Below are positions 1 through 8,300 of a stretch of 64,000 nt of DNA, in pieces. The stretch spans positions 1 through 64,000 of the forward strand of contig JBBRPH010000012.1 in the NCBI GenBank assembly GCA_038228295.1. Direction: 5' to 3'. Below the pieces are notes generated by a model, which saw only the letters and a program-made list of their open reading frames with translations, did not search any database and was not told the origin of the DNA. Position numbers and translations under genes: made by a program. Source of the stretch: JAICKM01 sp038228295. GTDB lineage: Bacteria > Chloroflexota > Chloroflexia > QHBQ01 > JAICKM01. The number at the start of each line of letters is the position of its first letter. Positions within the stretch are counted from its first letter, which is position 1.

Positions 1-2
1 AA

Positions 3-1319
3 AAAGAGAGCAGCGCCTACGATCTGCCGATCGCCGTCGGTGTGCTGCTGGCGACCGGCCAACTGACGGCCGAGTTGGACGATACGGTGCTGCTGGGCGA
101 GCTGGGGTTGGACGGCGCGTTGCGCCATACCACCGGCATTTTGCCGATGGTCGCGTTGGCCCAAGCGCGCGGCATCAAACAAGTCTATGTGCCGGCCGAC
201 GATGCAGGCGAGGCCGCGCTAGTGGCGGGTATCACCGTCTACCCGGTGCCGACGCTGGCCCGACTGATCCACCACCTGAATGGGGTGGGGGCGCACGGCA
301 GCAACGGCCTGGCCCCGGTGCCCTACCGCGAGCAATTGTTCGCTGCCGACACGCCCCTAGGTGGCCTGTCTGACCTGCAAGAGGTGCGCGGGCAGGAGCA
401 CGTCAAGCGTGCGCTCGAAGTGGCGGCGGCGGGCGGACATAATATGTTGATGCAGGGACCGCCGGGATCGGGCAAGACCCTACTGGCGCGCTGCTTGCCC
501 TCGATCTTGCCGCCGATGACGCGCGACGAGATGCTGGAAGTGACCAAGATTTACTCGGTGGCCGGAATGCTGCCGGCGGGCCAACCGCTGGTACGGACGC
601 GGCCGTTCCGCGCGCCCCACCACACCGCCTCGCACGCCGCGCTGGTCGGCGGGGGGCGCCAGCCGCGGCCCGGTGAAATCACGCTGGCTCATCGCGGCGT
701 GCTGTTCCTCGATGAACTGTTGGAGTTCGACGGCCCAGCGCTGGAGAACCTGCGCCAGCCCCTCGAAGACCGCATCATCACTATCACCCGCGTCTCCGGC
801 ACCCTTACTTTTCCGGCCAGCCTGACGCTGATCGGCGCGTGTAACCCCTGTCCCTGCGGCTATTACGGCGACAGCCGGCGCGCCTGTGTCTGCTCGGCGA
901 GTACCGTTACCCGCTACAAAAAGCGTCTTTCCGGCCCGTTGCTTGATCGCATTGACATCCATGTGGAGGTGCCACGGGTGGATTACGAAAAGCTGACCGG
1001 CACCGGCACCGGTGAGCCGTCGGCAGCGGTGCGGGCGCGGGTGGAGCGGGCACGGACGGTGCAACAAGCGCGGTTGGCCGATAGCGGCCTCCTAACCAAC
1101 AGCGAGTTGCGTCCGGCCGAAATCCGCCGGTTTTGCGCGCTCGACACGGCGGGCCAAGCATTGGTCAAAGCGGCCATGCGCCAACTCAACCTGAGCGCGC
1201 GCGGCTATCACCGCATCCTCAAACTGGCCCGCACTATCGCCGACCTCGCCGGCGCGACCGACATTGAAGCGGTCCACTTGGCCGAGGCGCTGCAATACCG
1301 AGCGCGGGAGGGAGTCTGA
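3..1319 (+). CDS. comM: ComM/YifB-family Mg-chelatase-like AAA+ ATPase, 5' end outside the window
   Basis: The reading frame is open from base 3, so the N-terminus lies upstream of the window; the GTG at 42 is internal. The visible part starts in the Lon-like N-terminal domain (SAYDLPIAVGVL), followed by an AAA+ module with Walker A GPPGSGKT, Walker B VLFLDELLEF, the family signature CNPCPCGYYGD, an arginine-rich segment and the C-terminal NLSARGYHRILKLARTIADL motif. Family knowledge: ComM is a hexameric branch-migration helicase that helps integrate incoming DNA during transformation, and YifB is its general bacterial form. No neighbour here confirms a competence role, although a ComF-like gene lies at 19.9 kb. 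The family call is secure; the cellular role is inferred. Confidence 0.93.
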   Translation, partial: KESSAYDLPIAVGVLLATGQLTAELDDTVLLGELGLDGALRHTTGILPMVALAQARGIKQVYVPADDAGEAALVAGITVYPVPTLARLIHHLNGVGAHGSNGLAPVPYREQLFAADTPLGGLSDLQEVRGQEHVKRALEVAAAGGHNMLMQGPPGSGKTLLARCLPSILPPMTRDEMLEVTKIYSVAGMLPAGQPLVRTRPFRAPHHTASHAALVGGGRQPRPGEITLAHRGVLFLDELLEFDGPALENLRQPLEDRIITITRVSGTLTFPASLTLIGACNPCPCGYYGDSRRACVCSASTVTRYKKRLSGPLLDRIDIHVEVPRVDYEKLTGTGTGEPSAAVRARVERARTVQQARLADSGLLTNSELRPAEIRRFCALDTAGQALVKAAMRQLNLSARGYHRILKLARTIADLAGATDIEAVHLAEALQYRAREGV

Positions 1320-1490
1320 TCCCCGTCGGGCACAATACGCACCAACGGATAGCGGTTACGGTATAGCGGGTCGCCGGCGGCCGCGCTGGGCAGATTCTGC
1401 CGCCCGCTATAACGCTCCGTGATTTGGGCGCGCACCTGCTGCCGAATTTGACGCGCCCGGCGCACTTCTAGCAGGTGGAGAGCCGGAGAA

Positions 1491-2801
1491 TTAGCGGAGC
1501 GGCAAGGTGAATTGGAAGCGCGATCCCTGACCGAGCGTGCTTTCAGCCCAGACGCGGCCGCCGTGCAGTTCGACAATTTGGCGTACAATCGGCAAGCCCA
1601 GCCCGGTGCCCTGGATATAACGGTGCGCATTCGACTCGATGCGGGCGTAGCGGTCGAAAATCTTTTCTAGCGCGCTGGGCGGAATCCCCATACCGTGGTC
1701 GTCCATTGTCACCTCGGCCCGGTCGTCGCGGGTGTCGGTAGTGATCATGATCACACCGCCGTGCGGCGAGTATTTGATCGCATTGTTGAGCAGATTGATC
1801 AGCACCTGGACGAGCTTATCGCGGTCGCCGGGTAGCGCCGGCAACCGTGCGTCTAGCTGTAGCCGAATGGGGTGCTGGGGTGCGCCGGGGGTGAGTCGTT
1901 CGACCACACCTCTCACCAGGCTGTTGAGGTCCACCGGCTCACGGTGCAGCTCCATCCGTCCCGATTCCATACGCTCTAAATCGAGCAATTCGTTAATCAT
2001 GCGGTTGAGGCGGATCGCCTCACCATGAATGTCTTCGGCATATTCCTTGACCTCGGCCGGCGTGAACTCTTCATCGCGCAATATTTCGCTGAAGCCCTGG
2101 ATTACGGTTAGCGGCGTGCGGAATTCATGGCTGACCAGCGAAACAAAGTCGGTTTTGGCCCGGCTCAGGTGTTCCAATCGTGCACTGGTCAGCTGTTGGG
2201 CGGTCAGCGCGGTCGCTAGATCGGCCTCTACCCGGCAGCGGTGGATCAGTTCGGCCTCGCGCTCCACATCCGTCGCCAGCAGGCGGGCTAACACCACCAG
2301 CAATTCCACCTGCGCGCGGGTAAAGCGCTGTGGATCGGGGTCCACCGCGCAAAGCGTGCCGAAGAACCGGCCGTCAGAGAGATAGATCGGTACGCCCAGA
2401 TAGCTGCCGATATTGGGGAAGGCCCGTGTCGCCGGGTGCCCGCGATAGCGTGTATCGGTGCGTGTGTTCTCGATCAGCACGGGAAGTGGCTGGGGCGCGC
2501 CGGCGACAATGCTACAGAATGTGTCGGGCAGGGTCAGCATTGTATCGGCGGCGACGTCGCAGCCACCACCGGCGTTATAGGTCGCCAGAATTTCCGAATA
2601 GCCCGCATCGGTCGTGATGCGCGCCAGAAAACTGGTCCGCATCCCCAGATGGTCGGCAATGAGGCGCAGCGTAGCTTCGCGGGCGAGTTGGCCCGACCCG
2701 AAGCTCTGCCCGGCCAGCGCCGAAAGGCGGTCCAGCCTGGCTATAGCTTCGTCATCGGCGGGGCTTTCGCTAGGGAACGCCGCAAGATTGGTCGGCGGCA
2801 T
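1491..2801 (-). CDS. GAF-domain sensor histidine kinase
   Basis: A 436-residue protein with no membrane segment, so probably cytosolic. Residues 25-185 form a GAF sensor domain (LPDTFCSIVAG, YLGVPIYLSDGRFFGTLCAVD), residues 215-285 the HisKA dimerisation domain with phospho-accepting His in VSHEFRTPLT (about H225), and residues 325-436 the HATPase domain with N box LINLLNNAIKYS, G1 DDHGMGI and G2 GTGLGLPI. It should autophosphorylate in response to a small ligand or redox cue. No response regulator is adjacent; the nearest is the single-domain receiver at 7.3 kb, a possible but unproven partner. The catalytic core looks complete. Confidence 0.93.
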   Translation of the reverse strand: MPPTNLAAFPSESPADDEAIARLDRLSALAGQSFGSGQLAREATLRLIADHLGMRTSFLARITTDAGYSEILATYNAGGGCDVAADTMLTLPDTFCSIVAGAPQPLPVLIENTRTDTRYRGHPATRAFPNIGSYLGVPIYLSDGRFFGTLCAVDPDPQRFTRAQVELLVVLARLLATDVEREAELIHRCRVEADLATALTAQQLTSARLEHLSRAKTDFVSLVSHEFRTPLTVIQGFSEILRDEEFTPAEVKEYAEDIHGEAIRLNRMINELLDLERMESGRMELHREPVDLNSLVRGVVERLTPGAPQHPIRLQLDARLPALPGDRDKLVQVLINLLNNAIKYSPHGGVIMITTDTRDDRAEVTMDDHGMGIPPSALEKIFDRYARIESNAHRYIQGTGLGLPIVRQIVELHGGRVWAESTLGQGSRFQFTLPLR

Positions 2802-3269
2802 CGGCGATTCCTTCTTCCTGTGTAGGGTAGCATCGGCCCATGTATGCCCCAGTTAGCGCCCTTGTTAGCATAGTTGTGGATTCATAACCATAGGGTTAGT
2901 ATAGTCTGTTTGCTGCGCTGGATCAAGGTTACAGTGCCGTTGCACAGGGCATTTGTCCCTAAAAGGGTAAGGCAGGAGGTTCCTGATGACCCGGCTGTGC
3001 GCGCCGCCCCGGATAGTGTGCTGGTCGGCGTATTGACGTGCGGAGCGGCCTCTGCCCCCTTGCTCAGCGTACTGAGCGGGGCGTGGCTGCCGACTCTCTA
3101 AGGTGTGGCGGCAACCGCTGGGCTGCGTGTGGGCGGCGGCCGGCTCGCTAGTGTGGCTCGCGTGCAATTCGCCGGTTATAAACCGGCCTAGCCCTCTCTC
3201 CGCAAGGCCGTAGGTTAAATGGGCGGCATTATCCCGGCCCGCAGTTGTGTGCGCGGAGACGTAAGGTGA
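2802..3269. other. Intergenic region with a perfect 7-bp inverted repeat
   Basis: About 470 bases without a convincing gene. The reading frames here have poor codon structure. The only clear element is gccggtt-ata-aaccggc at 3171-3187, a perfect inverted repeat whose 3-base centre is too tight for a hairpin, so it would suit a dimeric repressor site. It lies about 80 bases from the end of the glycosyltransferase gene and over 350 bases from the histidine kinase start, so its target is unclear. Confidence 0.35.
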
Positions 3270-4562
3270 TTAGCGTTCCGGTACGCCCACTGTTGCTAAG
3301 GAACGCGCCGGCTGGTGGAGCGCAGTAGATGGGGCCTGTTCTAGGACCGGCCAGGCCCAGGCGATCCCCGCTAGGAGCACCAGGATATAGCAGGCTCCTA
3401 TTTCCATTGGCTCTATTTCGCGCACGAAGCCCTGTAGCCAGAACACAAACGGGCCGGCGATCAAAAGGGCGCGCAGTAGGCGCAGGCGCTGGTCGGCCCC
3501 GGCGGCGGCAGCCCAGAGGACATAGCCGATCGCTAGACCCACGGTGGCATCATGGGCGTAGAAATGCGGCGCGACCAGGAAGCCGGGGAGAAAGCTGACC
3601 GCGAAACGGACCGGCAGGCTTGGTTCCCTAGCCCCCCGGCGCGGCCAATAGACCACTATCACGCAGGCTGCGGTGAGCAGCGTCAACATGATGATCAGGC
3701 TCAGGGCCGGCCCGCTATCGCTGGTGCCCAGCAGATGAAACACAAAACCGCGCCAGTTGGGCATTCGGTTGACGGCTTCACGTATTGCCGGTGCGCCTTG
3801 TAGAAAACCGCTGACCAAATTGAGGTAGCCCGGCAGCCAGTTGCCCAGTAACAATAGTGATAGGCCGAATAGGACTGTAAAGCCCATAATAAACGTCTGC
3901 AACATCTGCCGGCGTTGCGCGACCAGCAGCGCAAGGAGCGGGATAATCAGGATCTGCGGCTTCAACAAACCGAGCAGCAACCACAAGCCCGCTTCGCGTT
4001 CGCGGCCTCGTCGCAGCGCCAGCACTGCCATCGTGACGCCAAACCAGATCACAATCGAAAGTTGGCCCTGCCAGAGCGCATAGGCCAGCGGCTGAAAGCC
4101 GAGCAGCGCCAGGGTCAGCGGCAGCCGCTGCATCCGATCTTGCGCCGCGACTCCCACTAGTCGCAGCGTGGTGACGACGATCAGCGCCACATTGAGCGCC
4201 GTCCAGCTGATGAAGGCAAGCGGGTAGGGGAGTGCGGCCATGCCGAGCGAGACGAGGATATTCCAGCCGGGATAGATAAACAAAAGATAGGTAAGCGGTT
4301 GGGCCGGCGCAGTAAAACTCTGGTGCAGGTGTAGTTGCGTGGCTACATCGTAAACCTGCGCTGCGTGGCCGTGCAGCAGCAGGTAGCCGCCCATATACAT
4401 CCCCATGAAATCCAGATTGGGCAGTAGCACACTATAATCAATGGATCTTAGCACATAGAGCCACAGCCCCAAATGGGTTGCCGATAATAGACTATAGCCA
4501 AGCAGCAGTGCGATCCGCCGGGTGCGCCTGCCTATTGTCGCCGGCGCCGCTAGTCCGTCCAT
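3270..4562 (-). CDS. Polytopic membrane glycosyltransferase, GT87/DUF2029 family
   Basis: A 430-residue protein with about ten hydrophobic helices. The first extracytoplasmic loop carries NLDFMGMYMGGYLLLHG, a DF..Y-type acidic motif typical of GT87/DUF2029 enzymes. LAYALWQGQLSIVIW and LLGLLKPQ are further family landmarks. Family knowledge: GT87 enzymes use polyprenyl-phosphate sugars, usually mannose, to glycosylate lipids or proteins on the outer face of the membrane. A -10-like TATAAT (minus strand, 4618-4613) lies about 50 bases upstream, inside the end of the WYL gene, so the gene may have its own promoter. The substrate cannot be told from sequence. Confidence 0.82.
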   Translation of the reverse strand: MDGLAAPATIGRRTRRIALLLGYSLLSATHLGLWLYVLRSIDYSVLLPNLDFMGMYMGGYLLLHGHAAQVYDVATQLHLHQSFTAPAQPLTYLLFIYPGWNILVSLGMAALPYPLAFISWTALNVALIVVTTLRLVGVAAQDRMQRLPLTLALLGFQPLAYALWQGQLSIVIWFGVTMAVLALRRGREREAGLWLLLGLLKPQILIIPLLALLVAQRRQMLQTFIMGFTVLFGLSLLLLGNWLPGYLNLVSGFLQGAPAIREAVNRMPNWRGFVFHLLGTSDSGPALSLIIMLTLLTAACVIVVYWPRRGAREPSLPVRFAVSFLPGFLVAPHFYAHDATVGLAIGYVLWAAAAGADQRLRLLRALLIAGPFVFWLQGFVREIEPMEIGACYILVLLAGIAWAWPVLEQAPSTALHQPARSLATVGVPER

Positions 4563-4590
4563 TTGCGCCTCTTGCCTGTTACTACTCTGC

Positions 4591-5658
4591 TCACTCCTGC
4601 CCTGCCCTGCCCATTATACCAGAAAGCGGGTGGGCCTTAGACCGCGCTACCTCCCGTAACTGTTCAGGCGGGCCGCCGTGGTGACTAGCCGCCGGCGTTA
4701 CGGCTCCGTTGTCGTCGGCATAGGTCAGGATGCGCTGGGCCAGCGCGTGTAAGGCGGCGTGCAGTTCTGCCGGGCGGCGCACCACGAACGGGCAACCCAG
4801 GCTGACGATGTAGCGGGCCATCCAATCCAAGTTGCGCGCCTCACAGCGCAGCACCACGCCTGCGTCCACTGGTTCCAGGGCGGCGACGGCCGGCGACACG
4901 TGCTCCTGTAGCTCCTCCAGCGAGGCGTGCAGCAGCACCTCGACGGGCCAATTGCCCGGCTTTGCCGCCAATGAGTCCAGCACATAGCGCAACGGGTCGA
5001 AGTCAGGCGGGCGGGTGAAGTGCATCTCGCCCAGGGTGGCTTGGCGCACGCGATCCACGCGAAACACGCGCAGCTCATCGCGCAGCCCGCAGTGACCGAC
5101 GGTATACCAGCGCCCATCGTGGTAGACCAAGCCGTAAGGGTCGAGTGTGCGCTCACTGGCTGTGCCGTCCCAGGCGGTATAGGCGATCTGGACTCGGCGC
5201 TGCTGCTGCGCGGCTTGGCTCAACGTCACTACGATCTCGCCGGCAGGCGGGGCTTCGGGCGGGCGCACCGCAAAAATCAGCGTCTGTTGCACTGCCTGCA
5301 CCCGCTCACGCACCGCCGCCGGCGCCACCCGCTCGACTTTTGCTAGTGCGCCCGCGACCGCCGGCGCGCCCACCGCCAGGCCCATCCGCCGGGCTGCCAG
5401 CAGCCCCAACGTGATCGCCACCGCCTCGTCTTCGCTGAACAGCAGCGGCGGCAGCTTGAAACCGGGGCGCAGCCGATAGGTGCCGTAGCGACCCCGCTCG
5501 GCCTCCACCGGGATACCCAGATCCTGCAAGATGGTGATATAGCGACGTACCGTGCGGATATCCACTTCGAGCCGGGCGGCCAGCGCCGGGCCGCTTAGGT
5601 TGCCGTGCGTCTGCAACAGTTCCAATAGCGTCAACACGCGCGTCGTGGGGTGATACAT
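4591..5658 (-). CDS. WYL-domain transcriptional regulator with N-terminal HTH
   Basis: A 355-residue regulator. Residues 5-60 form a DeoR/HTH_11-type winged helix (LSGPALAARLEVDIRTVRRY). Residues 150-220 are a WYL-type domain (VQIAYTAWDG, LDPYGLVYHDGRWYTVGHC), followed by the WCX-like C-terminal extension. WYL proteins bind ligands, in some cases single-stranded nucleic acid, and often control DNA-damage or phage-defence genes. The gene starts 30 bases from an inverted repeat (5688-5712) in the divergent intergenic region, so autoregulation is plausible. The downstream glycosyltransferase start lies 28 bases past the stop and may be partly co-transcribed. Confidence 0.88.
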   Translation of the reverse strand: MYHPTTRVLTLLELLQTHGNLSGPALAARLEVDIRTVRRYITILQDLGIPVEAERGRYGTYRLRPGFKLPPLLFSEDEAVAITLGLLAARRMGLAVGAPAVAGALAKVERVAPAAVRERVQAVQQTLIFAVRPPEAPPAGEIVVTLSQAAQQQRRVQIAYTAWDGTASERTLDPYGLVYHDGRWYTVGHCGLRDELRVFRVDRVRQATLGEMHFTRPPDFDPLRYVLDSLAAKPGNWPVEVLLHASLEELQEHVSPAVAALEPVDAGVVLRCEARNLDWMARYIVSLGCPFVVRRPAELHAALHALAQRILTYADDNGAVTPAASHHGGPPEQLREVARSKAHPLSGIMGRAGQE

Positions 5659-5687
5659 CGCGGTGGCCCCCTAGTACGGTCTAGTCT

Positions 5688-5712
5688 AATGCGGATTGAT
5701 TTTGTCCGCATT
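5688..5712. promoter_or_regulatory. Inverted repeat, candidate operator of the WYL regulator
   Basis: aatgcgga and tccgcatt form a perfect 8-bp inverted repeat with 9 bases between the arms, between the divergent WYL gene and the decayed gene at 5.9 kb. Arm spacing suits a dimeric winged-helix protein. A weak sigma-70-like pair (TTGTCC and TATACG, 16-base spacer) on the plus strand overlaps the right arm, so binding would block it. Assignment to WYL is by position only. Confidence 0.4.
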
Positions 5713-5858
5713 CCATGCTACTCTATACGATAGAACCCGCACACGCAAGCGTCGCTGTGGGCCGAGCCTGCGCCGGCCCGGCTCGCGTCCCATCCGTGAT
5801 CGCCAGCCGTGTTATATCATCATTGCGCCCGACCAGGGGCGCTGTGGAAGGAAAGCTA

Positions 5859-6485
5859 TGCCGATTGAGGATGTGCGCCTGGGTGCCGGTGCGCTTGATT
5901 ATATCCGTGATTGTTTAGATTATTATACGCTCCCGCAGTTGGCACTCCGCTTGCCGTTGGACCAGAGCTACGTTCATGCCTAGTTGCCACCCGAAACCAC
6001 GGCCCACGCCAGAGAAGATATCGAGTGGGGCGGGCTGATGTCGCAGCCCGCGCCGACTAGGATAGCAGACGGAACGCTGATTAGCGCACTAATGACCAAT
6101 GTGGAAGGGCACGCCGCTCTGGTCCGCTTCATCCAGGCGTATCTGCACGCCGATCCGCAGCGGTGTATGATCTTTCAAGATGTTTTTGCGACGGCGGAGG
6201 CACCGTATGATCCCGACGTGCCCTATTTCACCTATGGAGCCGAAGTCTATCGCTACGTGATCGACCCCCAGGTGGAGCAAGCTGCTATCGAGCGGGTGAT
6301 GCAGTTGGTGACGACGTCGGCCGTCCGTCTGTTTGTGGCCTTCTGACCGTGTGGCCCCCCAGCAGCCTCTGCACTCTGGGCAAGTGGTGCCCGAAGCCCT
6401 CTTGGCAGAGATGGCCGCCGCGACCCAGCACTTGGTTGTGGGCGCATGGGACTTGGAGGGCGAAGTGCTGTGGACCCGAACGTAA
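5859..6485 (+). pseudogene. Probable decayed hypothetical gene: one in-frame stop and one frameshift
   Basis: The segment opens with ATG at 5859 behind a gaaggaaag ribosome-binding site. It runs 41 codons to a TAG at 5981-5983, continues in the same frame through 5984-6346 (internal ATG at 6038), and then reads on smoothly in another frame (cgt at 6348 to TAA at 6485, with QPLHSGQVVPEALLAEM and HLVVGAWDLEGEVLWTRT). Joined, this makes about 208 residues with protein-like composition throughout, which argues for one ancestral gene. I do not recognise the family. The alternative is two small genes (5859-5983, 6038-6346) plus coincidental coding-like sequence. Sequencing error could explain the frameshift but not the stop. 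Confidence 0.5.
5941..5954 (+). promoter_or_regulatory. Consensus-like -24/-12 (sigma-54) sequence
   Basis: TTGGCACTCCGCTTGCC matches the TGGCAC-N5-TTGC consensus exactly, with GG at 5941-5942 and GC at 5953-5954. It lies inside the decayed reading frame, about 85 bases before the ATG at 6038, so it could drive that ORF or be a chance match within coding sequence. The genome does encode sigma-54 (24.4 kb). Confidence 0.3.
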
Positions 6486-6541
6486 CGCCCTCCAACCTGC
6501 GTAGCGGTAGCGGCGAATTCCGGGCGCCCCGCGCGAACCGC

Positions 6542-7225
6542 TCACCCGGCGGGGGCGCCCGGCACTGTCGGATCATAGTAACAGAATCGGCCCTCCTGCC
6601 TTGTGCCTGCGCCGATCCGCACCGGCACTGGGCGGCGGAATAGTGGGCCGGCATACACGAAGGTGTGAAACTCGCCGTTCTCGCCACAGGGGTCACAGCC
6701 GGCGGGCAACTGGGCAGCCAGTGCCGCGTCGAGGGTACGCCCCGCGCAGGCCGCATCGAGTTGGGTGGTATCCACGCAGGTGAGGAGGGCCTGGAAGCCG
6801 CTGCTGAGAAACTCGTGCAGCAGTTGGTGGGTATCTAGCTCCCATAAGGGATAGATCCCACGCCAACCCAGGGCCGCCAATTGTGCTTCGCGGTAGCGAC
6901 GAATGTCGGCGAGAAAAATATCGCCATAGACGATATGCCTAACCCCCTGCGCGTGGTAGGGGTGCAACGCCGCCGCCGTCAGGGACTCGTACTCCGCATT
7001 AGTCGGTTGCGGTGGCAGCGCGACCCACCGGATCGGCAGGCCCAGCGCGGCGGCCTGCTGCTCCACCAAGCGGCGTGGGGTGTGATGCACGCTCACTCGG
7101 TCGTGCGTCACGTCCAGGTTGGTCAGTAGCGCCACGGCGCGGTAGGGCGGCGGCAGGCGCGATAGGGCCAGGGCGCTATCTTTGCCGCCGCTCCAGGCGA
7201 TTAGTACCGGCACATCCTGGTCCAT
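6542..7225 (-). CDS. Dph6-related PP-loop ATP-binding protein
   Basis: A 227-residue N-type ATP pyrophosphatase (PP-loop SGGKDSAL near the N-terminus). It has the family hallmark GENGEFHTFVYAGPLF near the C-terminus and YGDIFLADIRRYRE in the middle, all diagnostic of the diphthine-ammonia ligase-like (MJ0570/COG2102) family. Eukaryotic and archaeal Dph6 amidates diphthine on EF-2. Bacteria lack diphthamide, so the bacterial substrate is unknown, but an ATP-dependent amidation via an adenylate is expected. The response-regulator gene lies 47 bases upstream in the same direction and may share a transcript. Confidence 0.88.
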   Translation of the reverse strand: MDQDVPVLIAWSGGKDSALALSRLPPPYRAVALLTNLDVTHDRVSVHHTPRRLVEQQAAALGLPIRWVALPPQPTNAEYESLTAAALHPYHAQGVRHIVYGDIFLADIRRYREAQLAALGWRGIYPLWELDTHQLLHEFLSSGFQALLTCVDTTQLDAACAGRTLDAALAAQLPAGCDPCGENGEFHTFVYAGPLFRRPVPVRIGAGTRQEGRFCYYDPTVPGAPAG

Positions 7226-7272
7226 AAGGCTATGGTCCTTCGGCCGAGGCGCACTGCGCTGTTCCGGTGCAT

Positions 7273-7647
7273 TTACGGGCCCAATAACCCCGCGATCTTA
7301 TCCGCCAGCAGGTCCAAATCGAACGGCTTGCTGATGTAATCGTTGGCGCCCGCATCCAGCGCTTGCTGGTGATCGCGGGCCCGGCTCAACGCACTGATGG
7401 CGATTACCGGGATGGCAGCGGTTGCCGCTTGCGTTTTGAGAGCTTGGATGGCCTCGAAACCGTTGAGTACCGGCATCATCAGGTCCATCAAAATCAGGTC
7501 GGGCACGCGCCGGCCGATGGCGGTCAGCGCATCCTCCCCATCAGTCGCCAGGGCGGCTTCGTGGCCCATAATATCTTCCACAACGGTGCGGATAATCTCG
7601 CGGTTATCCGGCTCGTCTTCGACTATCAGGACCAACTTGATCGCCAT
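7273..7647 (-). CDS. Single-domain response regulator (CheY-like receiver)
   Basis: 124 residues forming one receiver domain. The acidic pocket is VEDEPDN, the phospho-accepting Asp is in LILMDLMMP (D55), the conserved Ser/Thr is in ISALS and the Lys is in ISKPFD. No output domain is fused, so it would act through protein contact in a phosphorelay. The cognate kinase is not adjacent; the GAF kinase at 1.5-2.8 kb is a candidate. The lipoprotein gene upstream ends 23 bases before it on the same strand. Confidence 0.92.
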   Translation of the reverse strand: MAIKLVLIVEDEPDNREIIRTVVEDIMGHEAALATDGEDALTAIGRRVPDLILMDLMMPVLNGFEAIQALKTQAATAAIPVIAISALSRARDHQQALDAGANDYISKPFDLDLLADKIAGLLGP

Positions 7648-7670
7648 GCAGACTCCCTTATCAATTGGGG

Positions 7671-7955
7671 TTAGCGGGTCAAGGCCGGAACCGTCGTCCC
7701 GACTGGGGCTAACGGAGCTACGCCGGTCGCCACCGGAGCGCCCGGCGCAAGCGGCTTGCCCGACACGGTCGGCCGGCCGGCCGGCAGATCGCTGCCGTTA
7801 GCGCCGGGCGCCGCCGTCGCGTTGCCGACTGGTGTAGTGCTAGCGCCTGGTGCGCTGACGGCGGTCGGAGTCGTGGCGGCTCCGCCATCACAGGCGGCGA
7901 TGCTGAGCAGGAGTAGCAACGCGCTGCTCCCCAGTAAGAGACGATGCTTTAACAA
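7671..7955 (-). CDS. Small Pro/Ala/Thr-rich lipoprotein
   Basis: I start this at TTG 7955 because GGGGGAGGA sits 8 bases upstream; longer versions begin with unlikely Pro/Arg-rich sequence. The resulting 94 residues begin KHRLLLGSSALLLLLSIAAC, a type II signal peptide with lipobox SIAAC, followed by a mature part of Gly, Ala, Pro, Thr and Val with no predicted fold. It is probably lipid-anchored and extracytoplasmic. No function can be assigned. Confidence 0.65.
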   Translation of the reverse strand: MLKHRLLLGSSALLLLLSIAACDGGAATTPTAVSAPGASTTPVGNATAAPGANGSDLPAGRPTVSGKPLAPGAPVATGVAPLAPVGTTVPALTR

Positions 7956-8300
7956 AAACTCAATCCTCCCCCGGCGGCGTGCGAGGGGCCGCTCAACCGG
8001 TACTGTGTAGTCGCCGGGACGTGTCGCCGGCAACCACTCATTGTACCGAAAAGGGGGGGCGGGGGTCAAGCGGGTCGCGGGGCGCGCTGCCGGCCGGCCG
8101 GCGACCGGGCACGGCCGGACTGTCGGCGGTGGTCGGGCGCCCAATGTTCTGCAACAGCAGCGAAGACTACGGTACGGGTGCGGCAAGCAGCACCGGAGTG
8201 TTTATCTATTTATTGCAAAAACCCCCCGCATCTCTTGTCAATCTCCGTGTTGGCGTTGGATCGCTAGGGCGCTATTTGCTGCACCTCTACGGGGCGTGGG
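7956..8300. other. Intergenic gap with a solitary half of an octamer repeat
   Basis: No credible gene. Around 8232-8257 the sequence ctccgtgttggcgtt matches the right-hand half of the inverted octamer element at 58.2 kb exactly over 15 bases. It looks like a decayed or half copy of that repeat family. Nothing else is evident. Confidence 0.4.

Noticed and set aside
2865..3167. 100-codon ORF in the intergenic gap before the histidine kinase
   Set aside because: Composition (His, Gln, Arg, Cys) and lack of a ribosome-binding site argue against a gene.
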